A DNA stretch of 64,000 nucleotides from positions 108,607,688 to 108,671,687 of the forward strand of contig OZ024902.1 in NCBI GenBank assembly GCA_964017125.1. Direction: 5' to 3'. Each line of letters begins with the position of its first letter. Position 1 is the stretch's first letter. The DNA is from Flabesymbios commensalis. Lineage: Eukaryota > Annelida > Polychaeta > Terebellida > Flabelligeridae. The notes beneath the pieces were generated by a model that was not told where the DNA came from, searched no databases, and saw nothing but the letters and a program-made list of their open reading frames with translations. The position numbers and the translations under genes were made by a program. Below are positions 59,947 through 64,000 of the stretch, one piece after another.

Positions 59947-61125
59947 TCACCTTACATCGTAAGCTAAACATTGCTTTGCGATTTGTCGTGCTATTATCAA
60001 CTGTGTTTGTGTGAACGAACCTGAGTAGGAAAATGCCATTCCCGTTATAATACCATTTATCATTTGAACCCAATTTTCCTCTTGACCTAAATAATGAGTA
60101 AAAAGCATTATTTTTGTTTTCGTAACATTAGTTAATTTCGATTGAGTACAATATCGATACAAAATATCAAGACCTGATTATAAAGCAGTAGAAGTTTGAG
60201 CAAGCAAAACGCCATCATCTGCATATAATAATACATTATTATATAATACATTATTTATCAAAAATACTTCTAAATCATTTACATACATTGAGAAAAGAAA
60301 GGGTGGAAGGTTGTCGCCTTGTCGAGCGCCTAATGTACAATCAAACGAATCAGTAATAGATTTGATAGTTGGATAAATACTCTGTATAATATTGAACATT
60401 TTATCCAGAGCTCTCAGTTTTAAAAGTTTATACCACAGGTTATCACCTACTACATAGTGAATTGCCTTTAAATAGTCTAAAAATGCACATAAATAAAGTT
60501 TATGTTGCCAAAGCACCTTGTGCCTCAATATAAAGCAATATATCCATCCCAATTGCCGAGTCCATTATTTACAATTCGTGTGAACAGTTTGGATATAACA
60601 GATAACAAAGTTATTCCTCTGTAATTTCCAACTGAATCAACATATCATTTTTTTATGAATTAGTAGAATTAACCCCTCTGACTACCCGGTATGACTGGGC
60701 CGCCTAACTCATTTACTGCGCGAGGTCCAGTCACATTGACCAGTGACCGCCATTTTGTTTACACAGCCAGCCGTGTAAAGACGACACTCGCGCTGCCTAC
60801 AAAAAAAACTCGGATGCCAAGAAATTGAGACAAATATTCCAAGTGCCTATGAAAACTAGGCCATTTTCAGCAGGTGTAAACTTGTGGTCGTATTGGAACT
60901 ATTACATTTGAAAATGGAGGTCACTGTGTCAGAGCCTTGCGATGTCACCAGGGTACCCTCTGACCAGCTTTCTTGGAAATATCCTTTTAAAAACATCACA
61001 TTAAATAAGTACCAATGGAAGTAATTGATTCTTGCCATAAATTATAAATTCATTCAGTATCAAGTCAATACCTGCCGCCTTAATCAGCTTTAATTGCTCT
61101 ATACCTTTAATATTAATTTCATATA
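59947..61125 (-). pseudogene. Decayed LINE reverse transcriptase, third family
   Basis: Minus-strand blocks in order: IKAAGIDLILNEFIIYGKN (near 61050), ILLIHKK, GNYRGITLLSVISKLFTR (near 60600), YLCAFLDYLKAIHYVVGDNL, GARQGDNLPPFLFSMYVNDL, LLYADDGVLLAQT, and NVTKTKIMLF plus FSYSGSFTQTQLIIARQ near 60000. These belong to a LINE family with a GVRQGECLSPFLF-type block B, distinct from the two open LINEs here. Several stops and frameshifts; both ends lost; interrupted by an insertion at 60669-60955. Confidence 0.85.
60669..60955. mobile_element. TTAA-site insertion inside the third LINE
   Basis: LINE coding sequence is interrupted at TTAA (60669-60672), after which CCCCTCTGACTACCCGG begins. It resumes near 60956 with CCCTCTGACCAGC, which encodes the missing WSEG. 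The right end reads CCAGGGTA, so the second TTAA copy seems eroded. About 285 bp with GACCGCCATTTTGTTTACAC inside. TTAA plus CCC tip suggests a piggyBac-like MITE. Confidence 0.55.
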
Positions 61126-61419
61126 TTCAGTGTAGGGCGAAAATAGCGAATTGCTCAAGGTGAGCATATAATGAAGGATGGACCCTCAAAACGCGTAGGC
61201 CTATTCTCTTATAGTAGATATATATATATATGATATGAGAAAAAATCTTAGAAAAGATCACTATTGTCACTACGCAGTGGAGGAGATATAATGATAATAT
61301 GTTATTTCACGGGTGAATGTTAGCGAGATATTGCGAAAAGCCATACATAGTGGTTAGACTGGTTACGATGAATTCAGTCCCAAGGTCATGTTCAGGCTAT
61401 GGTAAAGTGAGCAATCAGG

Positions 61420-61490
61420 GCTTCTAGCCAACACCAGCGCTTAGCCAATCTTGTTTTAATGTTGGTTCAGGGTCGAAGGCGGTGGACTCT
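61420..61490. mobile_element. Partial CAGCAAACACGAGACG-family MITE
   Basis: TCTTGTTTTAATGTTGGTTC then AGGGTCGAAGGCGGTGGAC resemble the left half of the family. Confidence 0.4.
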
Positions 61491-61626
61491 TGTGTCAGCA
61501 CATTCTGAATTTCAGCAAATATATTTTGCATTTAAAAAGTTTAACTTAGACGACTGTGACTCCGAAGCAGACTAGCTACCACTGAGCTACCGCAGCACCA
61601 ATTCTGAAAGGCATATCAATCGTAAG

Positions 61627-61702
61627 ATGGGTGTAACACTTACAGCGATAACTGCGATATCAGTAGTGGTGGTGATGCTGATTCAAGCTTCCACTGTCAA
61701 TG
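61627..61702 (+). CDS. Candidate first coding exon: signal peptide
   Basis: ATG at 61627 opens MGVTLTAITAISVVVVML followed by IQASTVN, then G and a consensus donor GTAAGT at 61703. This looks like a cleavable signal peptide with a phase-1 intron right after it, a very common layout for secreted and membrane proteins of animals. The following exon is not recognisable in the remaining 2.3 kb, so the mature protein is unknown. A stretch just upstream (about 61562-61602) resembles, in reverse complement, the A-box half of a tRNA. A chance frame cannot be excluded. Confidence 0.45.
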
Positions 61703-62249
61703 GTAAGTTTTTTAGAATCCTTTTTTAGAATCCTTTGATTTCAATTTTTTTTAATTTTCCAATGATAATAAGAGTACTTAGTGCCACCAATTACTCTCCT
61801 TCATAACAATACATACAATTATAATAGTAAACCTCTAATAATAAGAATAAAATAATAATAGACCTAGTAATTACACATAAATGATAATGATAATAATGAA
61901 ACAATACAATGGTTATATGTAATGATGGCGTCACTGTGAAAACAAGCATAGGCTAAGGCCTACACATATAGGCCCAATTCAAAATAGATTGAAATCTACC
62001 TGATGCTAATAAAAATCAATTGAAATATTGTGAGGTGTGTCAAATTTAAAACATTTGAGCCATATAGTATAGGCCCAGATTAAAGTGTTTTCAAGATTTG
62101 TTTGTGATCTGAACAAACCATCGGGTAAATCTAATGTAATGACCGAATCAGTGTCTGACTAGGGACAGCATGGGAGAAGTGTGCACCATCCTCTCTCGTT
62201 TCTCCACATTTGTCACACGACATAATATAATCGTAACAATTAAAATCAT

Positions 62250-62557
62250 ACTGGGGTAGTGGTTAGCACCGCTGCCTTTCACGCCAGAGTTCGGGGTTCG
62301 GTTCCCGGTCTCGGCGGTTTAAAAGAAACGAAAAAGTTTCTTCTCCATCCACTTGGGAAAGTCAGTATTGTGGGAAACCTCCGTGACCGAGAGGTAGCGT
62401 GCTCGGCCTCAGACCGCCAGGGCTCGAATTTCGAATCCTGTGTCTGGAGGACAGTGTCATCTCAATCATCTCACCATCCTCAGGAGGTTCTCCTGGCCCA
62501 ATTTAGCCTATATGTGCACAAAGGTGGCCTAAAGCGCAATTCATTTCCTTTTTTTAG
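62250..62557 (+). mobile_element. Dimeric tRNA-derived SINE, copy 4 (full length)
   Basis: GGGGTAGTGGTTAGCACCGC and GTTCGGGGTTCGGTTCCCGG (first A and B boxes), then CGTGACCGAGAGGTAGCGTG and GGGCTCGAATTTCGAATCC (second pair), then the shared tail to GTGGCCTAAAGCGCAATTCA. The cleanest copy for defining the family. Confidence 0.88.
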
Positions 62558-62688
62558 GTAGGCCCTTATGATAATCGTTTGTCAAAATATATATCGATTA
62601 ATGACGTTGTGGATCGCCTTCAAGGCTGTCCACAAAGTAATTTATACATCTCAAGCTATCTCAATAAAAGACGCATGGAAGTTTTACT

Positions 62689-63075
62689 ATCAAGCACATC
62701 ATGCTGTATTCGATTTCCCAGTTAGCTAGAGAACAAATCAATTTATCACACTCTTTGCACGAGTTTGAGCGTGAACATTAGTCTGAACAAGACAGTTCAG
62801 CTTTGGTCACTGTGTGGCGTGTTCTTATTGAAAAGTGTGTAACATTAGTCTGGACAAAACAGTTCAGCTTTGGTCACTGTGTGGCGTGTTGTTATTGAAA
62901 AAGGTGTAAAAATTACATTCATACCATAGAAAAGAGGCATGGGAAGTTCATCCTGTCATTGGCAGGTGTAGTAGAGTGAGCACGAATACAACTGAAGACT
63001 ACAGTATGGGGGAGCTTTGCCATCAAGCATAGCATGCTGTATTCGATTTCCCAGTTACCTAGAAAACCAATTTAA
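62689..63075. repeat. Direct repeat of about 55 bp, 333 bp apart
   Basis: ATGCTGTATTCGATTTCCCA in the context ATCAAGCACATC... (62689) and ATCAAGCATAGC... (63022) flanks a block that also holds two GTCACTGTGTGGCGTGTTG units (62750-62910). Upstream, one frame at 62590-62720 (INDVVDRLQGCPQSNLYISS, YLNKRRMEV) faintly resembles a LINE reverse transcriptase, but this is not secure. Confidence 0.6.
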
Positions 63076-63225
63076 TAATTGTTTTAATATTTGATCGACA
63101 CTATTGTAAATATTGTGAGTAAGGCATTTTGTTAGTAAGTAATTTTGTGAGATATTGATTGACAATGGAGTCATCCAATTTAAAAACCAGAGTTATTATA
63201 TAAGAGAGTAGGCCATTCAGCTCGC

Positions 63226-63525
63226 TGTAATGATGTTTAATGATGCCCCACCGCTCGCAACGCTGACCCAGCATTTAACAATCATTGGTTCAGCGTCTCG
63301 TGTCTGCTGGGATATGATATACCAGACCAATGTCGATTCAATGCCAGGCCGCCGGTACATACGATGGCCCAGCACTAAAACAGCACGTGGCCATCAGTTT
63401 GTGTTCTCAGGGTGCACCCCCAGCAAACACGAGACGTTCAACCGATGTTGGCTCAATGCTGGGCCAGCGTCGCAGACGATGGGCCAGCATCGAGCCAACA
63501 TAGGTTGAGCATCTCGTGTTTCCTC
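63226..63525. mobile_element. Two CAGCAAACACGAGACG-family MITE copies
   Basis: A partial copy at 63226-63311 ends TTCAGCGTCTCGTGTCTGCT. A full one at 63418-63524 runs from CCCAGCAAACACGAGACGTT to AGCATCTCGTGTTTCCTC, with the core GGGCCAGCGTCGCAGACGAT. The full copy best shows the ends. Confidence 0.8.
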
Positions 63526-63699
63526 GGCCGTGACAACTCCCATTTTAAATTAAGCCCTTAAAGTGCTATAATCACTATGGCCGTTTTTGTCCATTTTGTT
63601 TCGTCTTCAACCGAGAAATATTGAAGGATAACAAACAATATATTTGTAAGATTTCCATATTGTTTTGAATCAAATTAAAGAAAAAAATGCGATTACATT

Positions 63700-64000
63700 T
63701 TACAAACTGTAAGTTGTGGGTCACGATATAGCGAGACACGACTTCAAATGGATAAAAAATGCATTCTATTAGCTGTATCATGTTTGGCCCTGAAAGCTCT
63801 GTATTATTCAAATTATTTTTTCGCCCACTAAAGTCGTGTCTCGCATGTGGCGACCCACAACTTCAATTGGGTGAAAATTACTCATACTTGTTTAATTTGA
63901 TGAGAAACATTTGTAAATCTTGATGTTTGAACACACATTTAGTTTCCAGTAACTGCAATTTAACCATTTCAAGCCTGAATTTTCCATAGTCATCTTCATC
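63700..64000. repeat. Stem-loop family A, two linked copies at the right edge
   Basis: GTAAGTTGTGGGTCACGATA with AGCGAGACACGACTTCAAAT, then GCCCACTAAAGTCGTGTCTC with GGCGACCCACAACTTCAAT, tail GTTTAATTTGATGAG. The last 30 bases (AAGCCTGAATTTTCCATAGT onward) match the start of the element at 16857 and run off the window. Confidence 0.7.

Noticed and set aside
61562-61602. tRNA gene on the minus strand (GGTAGCTCAGTGGTAG)
   Set aside because: Only the A-box half looks like a tRNA; the T arm and acceptor pairing are absent, so it is at most a decayed tRNA-derived fragment.

Overview
The window looks like nuclear DNA of a marine invertebrate, most likely a non-vertebrate deuterostome such as an echinoderm or hemichordate. 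This rests on small GT-AG exons in long AT-rich introns, several non-LTR retrotransposon families, a dimeric tRNA-derived SINE, many short inverted-repeat elements, and a very frequent palindrome TAGGCCTA. The species assignment is an inference. I see no bacterial or organellar genes, no CRISPR array, no intact tRNA or rRNA gene, and no retrovirus or LTR element.

Host genes are sparse. (1) 1-4511, minus strand: the 5' part of an HSPA12-like (distant Hsp70) gene, five coding exons in consistent phase, running off the left edge. (2) 15657-22925, minus strand: a complete ten-exon gene for a PLP-dependent catabolic threonine/serine dehydratase with a C-terminal ACT-like domain. All splice phases close and give a 442-residue protein. 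(3) 61627-61702, plus strand: a possible signal-peptide exon ending in a phase-1 donor.

The rest is mostly transposon-derived. 5-15 kb and 33.8-37.4 kb hold palindromes, minisatellites and MITEs. 28.5-32.1 kb is a CR1/L2-like LINE with one long open frame carrying a 2A-like motif, a PHD finger, an APE endonuclease and a reverse transcriptase. 39.5-47.9 kb is a decayed LINE split by a 5.6 kb DNA element whose ends (CACTGTG/CATTGTG, 5-bp target duplication AACTG) resemble Transib/RAG-type termini. That element in turn carries a second DNA element and a SINE. 50.8-58.3 kb is a nearly full-length second LINE with three overlapping frames, inserted inside a TTAA-flanked MITE. 59.9-61.1 kb is a third decayed LINE cut by another TTAA element.

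The genes do not form an operon or an obvious shared pathway. The most informative content is the layered insertions, which give a relative chronology, and the coding oddities of the two open LINEs. Family names are given from motifs I recognise; no database search was possible.
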